A stretch of 64,000 nucleotides of DNA from Ehretia macrophylla (GCA_037974665.1 CM075768.1:65561816-65625815); one strand, 5' to 3'. Counted from the stretch's first letter, positions 1-12,129 are shown. Numbers and translations are program-made. Notes: a model not told the origin generated them from the letters alone.

Positions 1-16
1 AAAAAAAATTGAAAAG

Positions 17-135
17 GGGGCGCTACACGAGGACTTCTAAGGGGGTCACCCATCCTAGTACTACTTTCGCCCAAGCACGCTTAACTTCTGAGTTCTGATG
101 GGATCCGGTGCATTAGTGCTTGCATGATCGCACCC
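17..135 (-). rRNA. 5S ribosomal RNA, copy 1
   Basis: Complete 119-nt gene with about 8 differences from the window majority, including two near the 3' end (CTACAC for CAACAC on the plus strand) and two near nt 13-15. The upstream spacer is the CAGCC flavour. It closely resembles copy 18 at 11453, including the odd CTACAC and the TTTCGCCC variant. Confidence 0.93.
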
Positions 136-692
136 GTCATTTTGAAGGCACAATTCCTTTATGTGTTAACGGTTCACAGTCCCAGCCTAGAGAGATGGCC
201 AATTCAAAAGGCCCAATGGGCTTAACGATAACCCATCTGCTTCAAAAACGCAGCATCCTAGCAAGACGTGATATCAACGCGTTGTAGGGCCCCTTAATGT
301 CCCATGAGCAAGATTTTCGTCCTTTTAACAGCTCACGACGTACGATCCAGGATGAAAAAATAGAGCAAAAGAAGACAAGTGGCGTGAAACTGATAAAAAT
401 GTTCGATTTTGGGATCCAAAAATTGGCACAGCGAGTAAGATGGCTGCATTTGTCGTAGAGCTCTCAGAGAGCTTTGCAACGGTATGTTGTGCGCCGCGTA
501 ACTCCTTACGAATCAAAAGTTATGGGCACCAGAGCGACGAGGACCTGGTCATAGGTCCTACGCCCTCGGTTTGCAGGCCCAACCTCTACGTGAAGCGAAG
601 TTATCTTGCTCAATGTTCTGTGGGTTTCGGTAAAAGAAATTTGGTGGATAAAGTATCTTGGCAACCCTAACCAGGGCAAAAAAAATTGAAAA

Positions 693-812
693 GGGGTCGC
701 TACACGAGGACTTCCAAGGGGGTCACCCATCCTAGTACTACCCTCGCCTAAGCACGCTTAACTTCGGAGTTCTGATGGGATCCGGTGCATTAGTGCTGGT
801 ATGATCGCACCC
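693..812 (-). rRNA. 5S ribosomal RNA, copy 2
   Basis: Complete, but 120 nt because of a one-base gain near the 3' end (GTCGCTACAC on the plus strand). It also differs at nt 65, next to box A, and at nt 71. The 5' half matches the majority. Confidence 0.92.
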
Positions 813-1370
813 GTCATGTTGATGGCACAATTCATTTATTTGGTAACGGTTCACAGTCCCATCCTAGAGAGATGGCCCATTCAAATGGCCCAATGGGCAT
901 AACGACAACCCATCCGCTTCAACAACGCAGCAACCTGGCAAGACATGATATCAACGCGTTGTAGGGCCTTCTAATGTCCCGCGAGTAAGGTTGTCGTCCT
1001 TTTAACAGCTCACGACGTACGATCCGGGATTAAAAAACTGATCAAAAGAAGAAAAGTGGCCTGAAAATGTTGAAAACATTCAATTTTGGTCTCCAAAAAT
1101 GGGCACAGCGAGCAAGTTGGCTGCCCCCGTCGTAGAGCCCTCAGAGAGCTTTGCAACGGTATGTTGTGCGTCTCGTAACTCCTTACGGATCAAAAGTTAT
1201 GGGCACCGGAGCAACGGAGACCTGGTCACAAGCCTTACGCCCTCGGTTTGCGGGCCCAACCTCTACTTGAAGCGAAGTTGTCTTGCCCAATGTTCCGTGG
1301 GATTCGGTAATAGAAATTTGGTGGATAAAGTATCTTGGCAACCCTAACTGGGGCAAAAAAAATTAAAAAG

Positions 1371-1489
1371 GAGGTGCAACACGACGACTTCCCAGGGGGT
1401 TACCCATCCTAGTACTACTCTCTCCCAAGCACGCTTAACTTCGGAGTTCTGATGGGATCCGTTGCATTAGTGCTGGTATGATTGCACCC
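1371..1489 (-). rRNA. 5S ribosomal RNA, copy 3
   Basis: Complete 119 nt with about 6 differences. One changes the GGTGAC core of box C (GGTTACCC on the plus strand) and one lies at nt 67 in the intermediate element, so its internal promoter may be weakened. Confidence 0.92.
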
Positions 1490-2045
1490 GTCAAGTTGAG
1501 GGCACTATTCTTTTATCTGTTAACGGTTCACAGTCCCAGCCTAAAGAGATGGCCAATTCAAAAGGCCCAATGGGCTTAACGATAACCCATCTGCTTCGAC
1601 AACGCAGCATCCTAGCAAGACGTGATATCGACGTGTTGTAGGGCCCCCTAGTGTCCCGCGAGTATGGTTGTCTTCCTTTTAACAGCTCACGACGTGCGAT
1701 CCGGGATGAAGAAATAGAGCAAAAGGAGAAAAGTGGCCTGAAACTAATGAAAACGCTCGATTTTGGGCTCCAAAAAGGGCACAACGAGCAAGCTGGCTGC
1801 CACCATCGTAGATCTCTCAGAGAGCTTTGGAACGGTATGCTGTGCGCCACGTAACTCCTTATGGATTAAAAGTTATGGGCACTAGAATGACGGAGACCTG
1901 GTCACAAGCCCTACGCCCTCGGTTTGCGGGTCCAACCTCTACGTGAAGCGAAGTTGTCTTGCCCAATGTTCCGTGGGATTCGGTAATACAAATTTGGTGG
2001 ATAAAGTATCTTGGCAACCCTAACAAGGGAAAAAAAATTGAAAAG

Positions 2046-2164
2046 TGGGTGAAACATGAGGACTTCCCCGGAGGTCACCCATCCTAGTACTACTCTCGCC
2101 CAAGCACGCTTAACTTCAGAGTTCTGATGGGATCCGGTGCATTAGTGCTGGTATGATCACACCC
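2046..2164 (-). rRNA. 5S ribosomal RNA, copy 4
   Basis: Complete 119 nt with about 7 differences, clustered in the last 20 nt and in the 3' side of box C. Box A is intact. Confidence 0.92.
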
Positions 2165-2722
2165 GTCATGTTGAGGGCACAATTCCTTTATTTGTTAACG
2201 GTTCACAGTCCCATCCGAGAGAGATGGCCCATTCAAAAGGCCCAATGGGATTAACGACAACCCATCCGCTTCAACAACGCAGCATCCTCGCAAGACGTGA
2301 TATCGAAGTGATGTAGGGCCCTCTAATATCCCACGAGTAAGGTTGTCGTCCTTTTAATAGCTCACGACGTACTATCTAGGACGAAAAAATAGCGCAAAAG
2401 AAAAAAAGTTGCCCAAAACTGATGAAAATGTTCGATTTTGGGCTCCAAAAAGGGCACAGCAAGAAAGCTTGCTGCCCCTGTCGTAAAGCTCTCAGAGAGC
2501 TTTGCAACAGTATGTTTTGTGTCGCGTAACTCATTGCTGATAAAAAATTATTGGCACTGGAGCAACGGAGACCTGGTTACTAGCCCTACGCCATCAGTTT
2601 GCAGGCCCTGCCTCTACGTGAAGCGAAGTTGTCTTGCCCAAGATGCCGTGGGACTCGATAATAGAAATGTGACGAATAAAGCATCTTGACAACCCAAACC
2701 GGAGCAAAAAAAATTTAAAAGG

Positions 2723-2841
2723 GGGATGCAACACGAGGATATCCCAGGGGGTCACCTATCCTAGTACTACTCTCACCCAAGCACGCTTAACTTCGAAGTT
2801 CTGATAGGATCCGGTGCATTAGTGCTGGTATGATCGCACGC
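2723..2841 (-). rRNA. 5S ribosomal RNA, copy 5
   Basis: Complete 119 nt with about 8 differences, including GAGGATATCCC near nt 100, one in box C (nt 85) and one at nt 67. Several are G-to-A or C-to-T, the pattern left by cytosine methylation. Confidence 0.92.
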
Positions 2842-3399
2842 ATCATGTTGAGGTCACAATTCCTTTATGTGTTAACGGTTCACAGTCCCAGCCTAGAGAG
2901 ATAATCAATTCAAAAGGCCCAACAGGCTTAACGATAACCCATCTGCTTCAACAACGCTGCATCCTAGCAAGACGTGATATCGACGCGTTGTAGGGCCCCC
3001 TAATGTCCCACGAGTAAGGTTGTCGTCCTTTTAACAGCTCACGACGTACAATTCTGGATGAAAAAATAGAAGAAAAGAAGAAAAGTGGCTTGAAACTGAT
3101 AAAAACATTTGATTTTGGGCTGCAAAAATGGGCACAGCGAGCAAGCTGGCTGCCCCTGTCATAGAGCTCTCAGAGAGCTTTGCAACGGTATGCTGTGCGC
3201 TACGTAACTCCTTACAAATCAAAAGTTATGGGCACCGGAGCGACGGAGACCTGGTCACAAGCCCTACGCCCTCGTTTTGCGGGGCTAGCCTCTACTTGAA
3301 GCGAAGTAGTGTTGCCCAATGTTGCGTGGGATTCGGTAATATAAATTTGGTGGATAAAGTATCCTGGCAACCTTAACCAGGGCAAAAAAAATTGAAAAG

Positions 3400-3518
3400 A
3401 GGGTGCAACATGAGGACTTCCCAAGGGGTCACTCATCCTAGTACTACTCTCGCCCAAGCACGTTAAACTTCGGAGTTCTGATAGGATCCGGTGCATTAGT
3501 GCCGGTATGATCGCACCC
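3400..3518 (-). rRNA. 5S ribosomal RNA, copy 6
   Basis: Complete 119 nt with about 9 differences. Two fall inside box A (ACGTTAAACT for ACGCTTAACT on the plus strand) and one in box C (CACTCATCC). Transcription is doubtful. Confidence 0.9.
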
Positions 3519-4075
3519 GTCATGTTGAGGGCACAATTCTTTTATTTGTTAACGGTTCACAGTCCCATCCTAGAGAGATGGCCCATTCAAAAGGTCCAAT
3601 GGGCTTAATGACAACCCATCTGCTTCAACAACGCATCATCCTCGCAAGACGTGATATTGACGCATTGTAGGGCCCTCTAATGTCCCACAAGTAAGGTTGT
3701 CGTCCTTTTAACAGCTCACGACGTACGATCTGGGATGAAGAAACAGAGCAAAAGAAGAAAAATGGCCTGAAACTAAAGAAAACGTTCGATTTTGGGCTCC
3801 AAAAAGGGCACAGCGAGCAAGCTGGCTGCCCCCATCGTAGAGCTTTGATAGAGCTTTGCAACGGTATGCAGTGCACAGCGTAACTCCTTACGGATCAAAA
3901 GTTATGGGCATTGGAGCGACGGAGACCTGGTCACAAGCCCTACGCCCTCGGTTTGCTGGCTCAACCTCTACGTGAAGCGAAGTTGTCTTGCCCAATGTTC
4001 CGTGGGATTTTGTAATAGAAATTTGGTGGATAAAGTATCTTGGCAACCCTAAGCAGGGCAAAAAAAATTGAAAAG

Positions 4076-4194
4076 GGAGTGCAACACGAGGACTTCTCAG
4101 GAGGTCACCAATCCTAGTACTACTCTCGCCGAAGCACTCTTAACTTTGAAGTTCTGATGGAATCCGGCGCATTAGTGCTGGTATGATTGCACCC
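4076..4194 (-). rRNA. 5S ribosomal RNA, copy 7
   Basis: Complete 119 nt with about 11 differences, including GAAGCACTC across box A and CCAATCC in box C. It shares private variants (CCAATCC, GAAGTT, TGGAATCC) with copy 14, 4,670 bp away. Likely a decayed copy. Confidence 0.9.
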
Positions 4195-4751
4195 GTCATG
4201 TTGAGGCACAATTCCTTTATTTGTTAACGGTTCACAGTCCCATCCTAAAGAGATGGCCAATTCAAAAGGCCCAATGGGCTTAACGACAACCCATCCACTT
4301 CAACAACGCAGTATCTTCGCAAGACGTGATATCGACGCATTTTAGGGCCCCCTAATGTCCCGCGAGTAAGGTTGTCATCCTTTTAACTACTCACGACGTA
4401 CGATCCGGGATGAAAAAATAGAGGAAAAGAAGAAAAGTGGCATGAAACTGATGAAAACATTCGAATTTGGTCTCCAAAAATGGGCATAGCGAGCAAGCTG
4501 GCTACCCCTGTTGTAGAGCTCTCATAAAGCTTTGCAACGGTATGCAGTGCGCCGCGTAACTCCTTACGGATCAAAAGTTATGGGCAGCGGAGCAACAGAG
4601 ACCTGGTCATAAGCCCTACGCCCTCGGTTTGCAGGCTCAGCCTCTACATGAAGCGAAGTTGCCTTGCCCAATGTTCCGTGGGATTCGGTAATATAAATTT
4701 GGTGGATAAAGTATCTTGGCAACCCTAACCAGGGCAAAAAAAAATTGAAAA

Positions 4752-4870
4752 TGGTGTACAACACGGGGACTTCCCTGGAGGCCACCCATCCTAGCATTAC
4801 TCTCGCCGAAACATGCTTAACTTCGGTGTTTTGAGGGGATCCGGGGCATTAGTGCTGGTATGATTGCCCC
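4752..4870 (-). rRNA. 5S ribosomal RNA, copy 8, degenerate
   Basis: One of the two most diverged copies: about 14 differences, including a one-base loss at the gene 5' end (ATTGCCCC for ATTGCACCC), GGCCACCC in box C and GCCGAAACATGC in box A. Probably a pseudogene. Its variants are partly shared with copy 15 at 9423. Confidence 0.85.
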
Positions 4871-5429
4871 GTCATATGGAAGGCACAATACCTTTATTTG
4901 TTAACAGTTCACAGTCCAATCCTAGAGAGATGGCCCATTCAAAAGGCCCAATGGGCTTAACGACAACCCATCCGCTTCAACAACGCAACATCCTCAGAAG
5001 ACGTGATATCGACGCATTGTAGGGCCCTCTAATGTCCTGCGAGCAAGGTTGTCATCCTTTTAACAGCTCACAACGTACGATCCGGGATGAAAAAATAGAG
5101 CAAAAGAAGAAAAGTGGCTTGAAACTGATGAAAACGTTCGATTCTGATATCCAAAAACAGGTATACCGAGCAAGCTTGCTGCCCCCGTCGTAGAGCTTTC
5201 AAAGAGGTTTACAACGGTATGTTGTGCGCCGCGTAACTCCTTACGGATAAAAAGTTATGGGCACCGGAGCGATGGAGACCTGGTCACAAGCCCTATGCCC
5301 TCGGTTTGCGGGCCCAGCCTCCACGTGAAGCGAAGTTGTCTTGCCCAAGGTACCGTGGGATTCGATAATAGAAATGTGGTGGATAAAGTATCTTGGCAAC
5401 CCAAACCGGAGCAAAAAAAATTGAAAAGG

Positions 5430-5548
5430 GGGGTGCAACACGATGATATCCCAGGGGCTCACCCATCCTAGTTCTACTCTCACCCAAGCACGCTTAATTT
5501 CGTAGTTCTGTTGGGATCCGGTGCATTTGTGCTGGTATGATCGCACCC
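5430..5548 (-). rRNA. 5S ribosomal RNA, copy 9
   Basis: Complete 119 nt with about 10 differences, including GATGATATCCC near the 3' end and GGGGCTCACCC in box C. The spacer to its left carries a variant tail (GATAATAGAAATGTGG then AACCGGAGC) also found left of copies 16, 32, 48 and 50. Confidence 0.9.
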
Positions 5549-6105
5549 ATCATGTTGAGGGCACAATTCCTTTATTTGTTAACGGTTCACAGTCCCATCC
5601 CAGATAGATGGCCCATTCAAAAGGCCCAATGGGCTTAACGATAGCCCATCCGCTTCAACAACGCAGCATCCTCGCAAGACGTGATATCGACGCGTTGTAG
5701 GGCCCTCTAATGTCCCCCGAGTAAGGTTTTCATCCTTTTAACAGCTCACGACGTACGATCCAGGACGAAGAAACAGAGGAAAAGAAGAAAAATGGCCTGA
5801 AACTGATGAAAACGTTCGATTTTGTTCTCCAAAAACGGGCACAACGAGCAAGCTGGCTACCCCCATCGTAGAGCTCTTAGAGAGCTTTGCAATGGTATGC
5901 TGTGGCCGCGTAACTCCTTACGGATCAAAAGTTATGGGCACCGGAGCGACGTAAACCTGGTCACAAGCCCTACGCCATCGATTTGCGGGCCCAGCCTCTA
6001 CGTGAAACGAAGTTGTCTTGCCCAATGTTCTGTAGGATTCGGAAATAGAAATTTGGTGGATAACGTATCTTGACAACCGTAACCAGGGCAAAAACAATTG
6101 AAAAA

Positions 6106-6224
6106 GGGGTGCAACACGAGGACTTCCAAAGACGTCACCCATCCTAGTATTACTCTCCCCCAAGCACGCTTAACTTCGGAGTTCTGATGGGATCCGGTGC
6201 ATTAGTATTTGTATGATCGCACCC
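6106..6224 (-). rRNA. 5S ribosomal RNA, copy 10
   Basis: Complete 119 nt with about 9 differences; shares TATTACTCTCCCCC with copies 11, 13 and 17. The spacers around copies 10 and 11 are very similar to each other (both CCAGGACGAAGAAACAGAGG), which suggests a local tandem duplication. Confidence 0.91.
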
Positions 6225-6781
6225 GTCATGTTGAGGGCACAATTCCTTTATGTGTTAACGGTTCACAGTCCCAGCCTAGAGAGATGGCCCATTCAAAAGG
6301 CCCAATGGGCTTAACGATAACCCATCCGCTTCAACAACGCAGCATCCTCGCAAGACGTGATATCGACGCGTTGTAGGGCCCTCTAAAGTCCCACGAGTAA
6401 GGTTGTCGTCCTTTTAACAGCTCACGACGTACGATCCAGGACGAAGAAACAGAGGAAAAGAAGAAAAATGGCCTGAAACTGATGAAAACGTTCGATTTTG
6501 GTCTCCAAAAACGGGCACAACCCGCAAGCTGGCTACCCCCGTCGTAGAGCTCTTAGAGAGCTTTGCAACGGTATGCTGTGGCTGCGTATCTCCTTACGGA
6601 TCAAAAGTTATGGGCACCGGAGCGACGGAGACCTGGTCAGAAGCCCTACGCTATCGGTTTGCGGGCCCAGCCTCTACGTGAAGCGAAGTTGTCTTGACCA
6701 ATGTTCCATGGGATTCGGTAATAGAAATTTGGAGGATAAAGTATCTTGGCAACCGTAACCAGGGCAAAAGAAATTGAAAAA

Positions 6782-6900
6782 GGGGTGCAATACGAGGACT
6801 TCCAAAGAGGTCACCCGTCCTAGTATTACTCTCCCCCAAGCACGTTTAACTTCGGAGTTCTGATGGGATCCAGTGCATTAGTGCTTGTATGATCGCACCC
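6782..6900 (-). rRNA. 5S ribosomal RNA, copy 11
   Basis: Complete 119 nt with about 10 differences from the majority, but identical by eye over all 119 bases to copy 13 (8068-8186). The spacer to its right is the rearranged one. Confidence 0.91.
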
Positions 6901-6959
6901 GTCATGTCGAGGGCACAATTCCTTCATTTGTTAACGGTTCACAGTCCCATCCTAGAGAG

Positions 6960-7390
6960 ATGGCCCATATAAAAGGCCCAATGGGCTTAACGACAACCCA
7001 TCCAAAAAAGGGCACAATTCCTTTATTTTGTTCTCCAATGGCCCATGTTGAGGGCACAATTCATTTATTTTGTTCTCCAAAAAAGGGTAACCCTAGAGAG
7101 ATGGTTCACAGTCCCAGCCTAGAGAGATGGTCATTTCAAAAGGCCCAATAGGCTTAACGATAACCCATCTTCTTCAACAACGCTGCATCCTAGCAAGACG
7201 TGATATCGACGCATTGCAGGGCCCCCTAATGTCCCACGAGTAAGGTTGTCATCCTTTTAACAGCTCACGACGTACGATCCTGGACGAAAAAATAGAACAA
7301 AAGAAGAAAAGTGGCCTAAAACTGATAAAAACATTCGATTTTGGGCTCCAAAAATGGGCACAGCGAGCAAGCTGGCTGTCCCTGTCGTAG
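6960..7390. repeat. Rearranged 5S spacer between copies 11 and 12
   Basis: This spacer starts as the CCCATCC flavour. At about 7003 it jumps into two tandem copies of a GGGCACAATTC(C/A)TTTATTTTG segment (7009-7036 and 7052-7076), which is the upstream promoter stretch of a 5S gene without its gene. It then restarts at 7099 as the CAGCC flavour. At about 7390 it stops in mid-spacer and joins straight to the 3' end of copy 12, skipping about 240 bp that normally carry the T-rich terminator. The interval between copies is 610 bp instead of 677. Confidence 0.85.
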
Positions 7391-7510
7391 AGGGTGCAAC
7401 ACGAGGACTTACCAAAGGGGTCACCCATCCTAGTACTACTCTCGCCCAAGCACGCTCAACTTCGGAGTTCTGATGGGATTCGGTGCATTAGTGCTGGTAT
7501 GATCACACCC
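7391..7510 (-). rRNA. 5S ribosomal RNA, copy 12, no terminator
   Basis: Complete gene of 120 nt with an extra base near nt 98-100. Its downstream flank (left of 7391) is mid-spacer sequence with no T-run, so a Pol III transcript would read through into the rearranged spacer. The upstream promoter side is normal. Confidence 0.9.
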
Positions 7511-8067
7511 GTCATGTTAAGGGCACAATTCTTTTATGTGTTAATGGTTCACAGTCCCAGTCTAGAGAGATGGCCAATTCAAAAGGCCCAATGGGCTTAA
7601 CGATAACACATCTGCTTCAACAACGCAGCATCCTAGCAAGACGTGATATCGACGCGTTGTAAGGCCCCCTAATGTCCTCTGAGTAAGGTTGTCATCCTTT
7701 TAACAGCTCACGACGTACGATCCGGGGTGAAAAAATAGAGCTAAAGGAGAAAAGAGGCCTGAAACTGATGAAAACGTTCGATTTTGGTCTCCAAAAACGG
7801 GCACAACGAGCAAGCTGGCAACCCCCGTCGTAGAGCACTTAGAGAGCTTTGCAACGGTATGCTGTGGCCGCGTAACTCCTTACGGATCAAAAGTTATGGG
7901 CACCTGAGCGACGGAGACCTGGTCACAAGCCCTACGCCATCAGTTTACGGGCCCAGTCTCTACGTGAAGCGAAATTGTCTTGCCTAATGTTCCGTAGGAT
8001 TCGGTAATAGAAATTTGGAGGATAAAGTATCTTGGCAACCGTAACCAGGGCAAAAGAAATTGAAAAA

Positions 8068-8186
8068 GGGGTGCAATACGAGGACTTCCAAAGAGGTCAC
8101 CCGTCCTAGTATTACTCTCCCCCAAGCACGTTTAACTTCGGAGTTCTGATGGGATCCAGTGCATTAGTGCTTGTATGATCGCACCC
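8068..8186 (-). rRNA. 5S ribosomal RNA, copy 13
   Basis: 119 nt, identical by eye to copy 11, including its private variants (CAATACG, CCCGTCC, CACGTTTAAC). The flanks on both sides also match those of copy 11 for some distance, so one is a recent duplicate of the other. Confidence 0.92.
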
Positions 8187-8745
8187 GTCATGTCGAGGGC
8201 ACAATTCCTTCATTTGTTAACGGTTCACAGTCCCATCCTAGAGAGATAACCCATTCAAAAGGCCCAATGGTCTTAACGACAACCCATCCACTTCAACAAC
8301 GCAGCATATTTGCAAGACGTGATATCGATGCATTGTAGAGCCCTCTAATATCCTACGAGTAAGGTTGTCGTCCTTTTAAAAGCTCACGACGTACTATTCG
8401 AGATGAAAAAATAGTGCAAAAGAAGAAAATTTGCCCAAAACTGATGAAAACGTTTGATTTTGGTCTCCAAAAAGGGGCACAGCGAGCAAGCTGGCTTCCC
8501 CCGTCGTTGAGCTCTCATAGAGCTTTGTAACGGTATGTTGTACGCCGCGTAACACCTTACGGATCAAAAGTTATGGGCACCGGAGCGACGGAGACCTTGT
8601 CATAAGCCCTACGTCCTCGGTTTGCGGGCCCAACCTCTACATGAAGCGAAGTTGTCTTGCCCAATGTTCCGTGGGATTCGGTAATAGAAATTTGGTGGAT
8701 AAAGTATCTTGCCAACCCTAACCAGGGCAAAAAAAAATTGAAAAG

Positions 8746-8864
8746 GGAGTGCAACACGAGGACTTTTCAGGAGGTCACCAATCCTAGTACTACTCTCGCC
8801 AAAGCACGCTTAACTTCGAAGTTCTGATGGAATCCAGTGCATTAGTGTGGGTATGATCGCACCC
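8746..8864 (-). rRNA. 5S ribosomal RNA, copy 14
   Basis: Complete 119 nt with about 10 differences, sister to copy 7 (shared CCAATCC, GAAGTT and TGGAATCC). Its box C is altered. Confidence 0.9.
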
Positions 8865-9422
8865 GTCATGTTGAGGGCACAATTCCTTTATTTGTTAACA
8901 GTTCACAGTCCCATCCTAGAGAGATGGCCAATTCAAAAGGCCCAATGGGCTTAACGACAACCCATCCGCTTCAACAACGCAGTATCCTCGCAAGATGTGA
9001 TATCGACGCATTGTAAGACCCTTTAATGTCCCGAGAGTAAGGTTGTTGTCCTTTTAACAGCTCACGACGTACGATTCGGGATTAAAAAATAGAGCAAAAG
9101 AAGAAAAGTGGCCTGAAACTGATGAAAACGTTTGAATTTGGTCTCCAAAAAAGGGCACTTCGAGCAAGCTGGCTGCCCGCGTCGTAGAGCTCTCGAAGAG
9201 CTTTCTAACGGTATGTTGTTCGCCGCGTAACTCCCTACGGATCAAAAGTCATGGGCATTGGAGCGACGGAGACCTGGTCACAAGCCCTATGCCCTCGGTT
9301 TGCGGGCCCAGCCTCCAAGTGAAGCGAAGTTGTCTTGCCCAAGGTGCCGTGGGATTTGGTAATAGAAATTTGGTGGATAAAGTATCTTGGCAACCATAAC
9401 CAGGGCAAAAAAAATTGAAAAT

Positions 9423-9540
9423 GGGGTGCAACACGAGGACTTCCCTGGAGGTCACCCATCCTAGTACTACTCTCGCCGAAGCATGCTTAACTTCGGAGTT
9501 CTGAGGGGATCCGGTGCACTAGTGCTGGTATGATTGCCCT
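9423..9540 (-). rRNA. 5S ribosomal RNA, copy 15
   Basis: 118 nt: it lacks one base at the very 5' end (ATTGCCCT on the plus strand), as does copy 8. About 8 further differences, including GCCGAAGCATGC in box A. Confidence 0.89.
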
Positions 9541-10099
9541 GTCATGTTGAAGGCACAATACCTTTATTTGTTAACGGTTCACAGTCCCATCCTAGAAAGC
9601 TGGCCCATTCAAAAGGCCCAATGGGCTTAACGACAACCCATCCGCTTCAACAACGCAGCATCCTCGGAAGACGTGATATCGACGCGTTGTTGGGCCCTCT
9701 AATGTCCCGCAAGTATGGTTTTTATCCTTTTAACAACTCACGACGTACGATCCGAGATGAAAAAATAAAGTAAAAGAAGAAAAGTGGCCTGAAACTAATG
9801 AAAACTTTCGATTCTGATATCCAAAAATAGGTACAGCGAGCAAGCTGGCTGCCCCCATCGTAGAGCTCTCAAAGAGGTTTACAACGGTATGTTGTACGCT
9901 GCCTAACTCCTTACAGATCAAAAGTTATGGGCGCCGGAGCGACGGAGACCTGCTCACAAGCCCTATGCCCTCGGTTTGCCGGCCCGGCCGCCACGTGAAG
10001 CGAAGTTGTCATGCCCAAGGTGCCGTGGGATTCGATAATAGAAATGTGGTGGATAATGTATCTTGGCAAACCTAACCGGAGCAAAAAAAAATTGAAAAG

Positions 10100-10218
10100 C
10101 GGATGCAACACGAGGACTTCCCAGGGGGCCACCCATCCTAGTACTACTCTCGCCCAAGCACGCTTAACTTCGGAGTTCTGATGGGATCCTGTGCATTAAT
10201 GCTGGTATGATCACACCT
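10100..10218 (-). rRNA. 5S ribosomal RNA, copy 16
   Basis: Complete 119 nt with about 7 differences, one in box C (GGGCCACCC). The spacer to its left ends in the same AACCGGAGC variant tail as that of copy 9. Confidence 0.91.
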
Positions 10219-10776
10219 GTCATGTTGAGGGCACAATTCCTTTATGTGTTAAGGGTTCATAGTCCCAGTCTAGAGAGATGGCCATTTCAAAAGGCCCAAT
10301 GGGCTTAACGATAACACATCTGCTTCAACAACGCAGCATCCTAGCAAGACGTGATATCGTCGCGTTGGAGGGCCCCCTAATGTCCTGCGAGTAAGGTTGT
10401 CGTCCTTTTAACTGCTCATGACGTACGTTCTGAGGTGAAAAAATAGAGCAAAAGAAGAAAAGAGGCATGAAACTGATGAAAACGTTTGATTTTCGTCTCC
10501 AAAAATGGGTACTGCGAGCAAACTAGCTGCCCCCATCGTAGAGCTCTCAGAGAGCTTTGTAACGGTATGTTGTGCGACGTGAAACTCCTTATGGATCAAA
10601 AGTTATGGGGACCGGAACGACGGAGACCTTATCACAAGCCCTACACCGTAAGTTTGCGGGCCCATCCTCTACGTGAAGCGAATTTGTCTTGCCCAATGTT
10701 CCGTGGGATTCGGAAATAGAAATTTGGTGGATAACATATCTTGGCAACCCTAACCACGGCAAAAAAAATTGAAAAA

Positions 10777-10895
10777 GGGGTGCAACACGAGGACTTCCCA
10801 AGAGGTCACCCATCTTAGTATTACTCTCCCCCAAGCACGCTTAACTTCGGAGTTCTGATAGGATCCGGTGCATTAGTGCTTGTATGATCGCACAC
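10777..10895 (-). rRNA. 5S ribosomal RNA, copy 17
   Basis: Complete 119 nt with about 8 differences, sister to copy 10 (TATTACTCTCCCCC). Confidence 0.91.
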
Positions 10896-11452
10896 GTCAT
10901 GTTGAGGGCACAATTCCTTTATTTGTTAACGGTTCACAGTCCCATCCTAGAGAGATGGCCCATTCAGAAGGCCAAATGGGCTTAACGACAACCCATCCAC
11001 TTCAACAACGCAGCATCCTTACAAGACGTGATATCGATGCATTGTAGGGCCCTCTAATGTCCAGCGAGTAAGGTTGTCATCCTTCTAACAACTCACGACG
11101 TACTATCCGAGACGAAAAAACAGAGCAAAAGAAGAAAATTGGCCCGAAACTGATGAAAACATTTGATTTTGGTCTCTAAAAACGGGCACAGCGAGCAGCT
11201 GGCTGCTCCTGTCGTTAAGCTCTCATAGAGCTTTGCAACGGTATGTTGTGCGCCACGTAACACCTTACAGATCAAAAGTTATGGGCACCGGAGCGACAAA
11301 GACCTAGTCATAAGCCCTACGCCCTCGGTTTGCTGGCCTAGCCTCTACAAGAATCCAAGTTGTCTTGCCCAATGTTTTGTGGGATTCGGTAATAGAAATT
11401 TGGTGGATAAAGTATCTTGGCAGCCTTAACCAGGGCAAAAACAATTGAAAAG

Positions 11453-11571
11453 GCGGTGCTACACGAGGACTTCCAAGGGGGTCACCCATCCTAGTACTAC
11501 TTTCGCCCAAGCACGCTTAACTTCGGAGTTCTGATGGGATCCGGTGCATTAGTGCTTGTATGATCGCACCC
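11453..11571 (-). rRNA. 5S ribosomal RNA, copy 18
   Basis: Complete 119 nt with about 5 differences; boxes A and C are intact. Sister to copy 1, 11,436 bp to the left. Confidence 0.93.
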
Positions 11572-12129
11572 GTCATGTTGAAGGCACAATTCCTTTATTT
11601 GTTAACGGTTCACAGTCCCAGCCTATAGAGATGGCCAATTCAAAAGGCCCATTGGGCTTAACGATAACCCATCTGCTTCAAAAACACAGCATCCTTGCAA
11701 GACGTGATATCAACGCGTTGTAAGGCCCCCTATTGTCCCACGAGCAAGGTTGTCGACCTTTTAACAGCTCACGACGTACGATCCGGGATGAAAAAATAGA
11801 GCAAAAGAAGAAAAGTGGCCTGAAACTGATAAAAACGTTCGATTTTGGGATCCAAAAATTGGCAAAGCGAGCAAGCTGGCTACCTCCGTCGTAGAGCTCT
11901 CAGAGAGCTTTGCAACAGTATGCTGTGCGCCGCGTAACTCCTTATGGATCAAAAGTTATGGGCACCGGAGCGACGGAGACCTGGTCATAAGCCCTACGCC
12001 CTCGGTTTGCGGGCCCAGCCTCTACATGAAGCGAAGTTGTCTTGCCCAATGTTCCATAGGATTCGGTAATAGAAATTTGGTGGATAAAGTATCTTGGCAA
12101 CCCTAACCAGGGCAAAAAAAATTGAAAAG

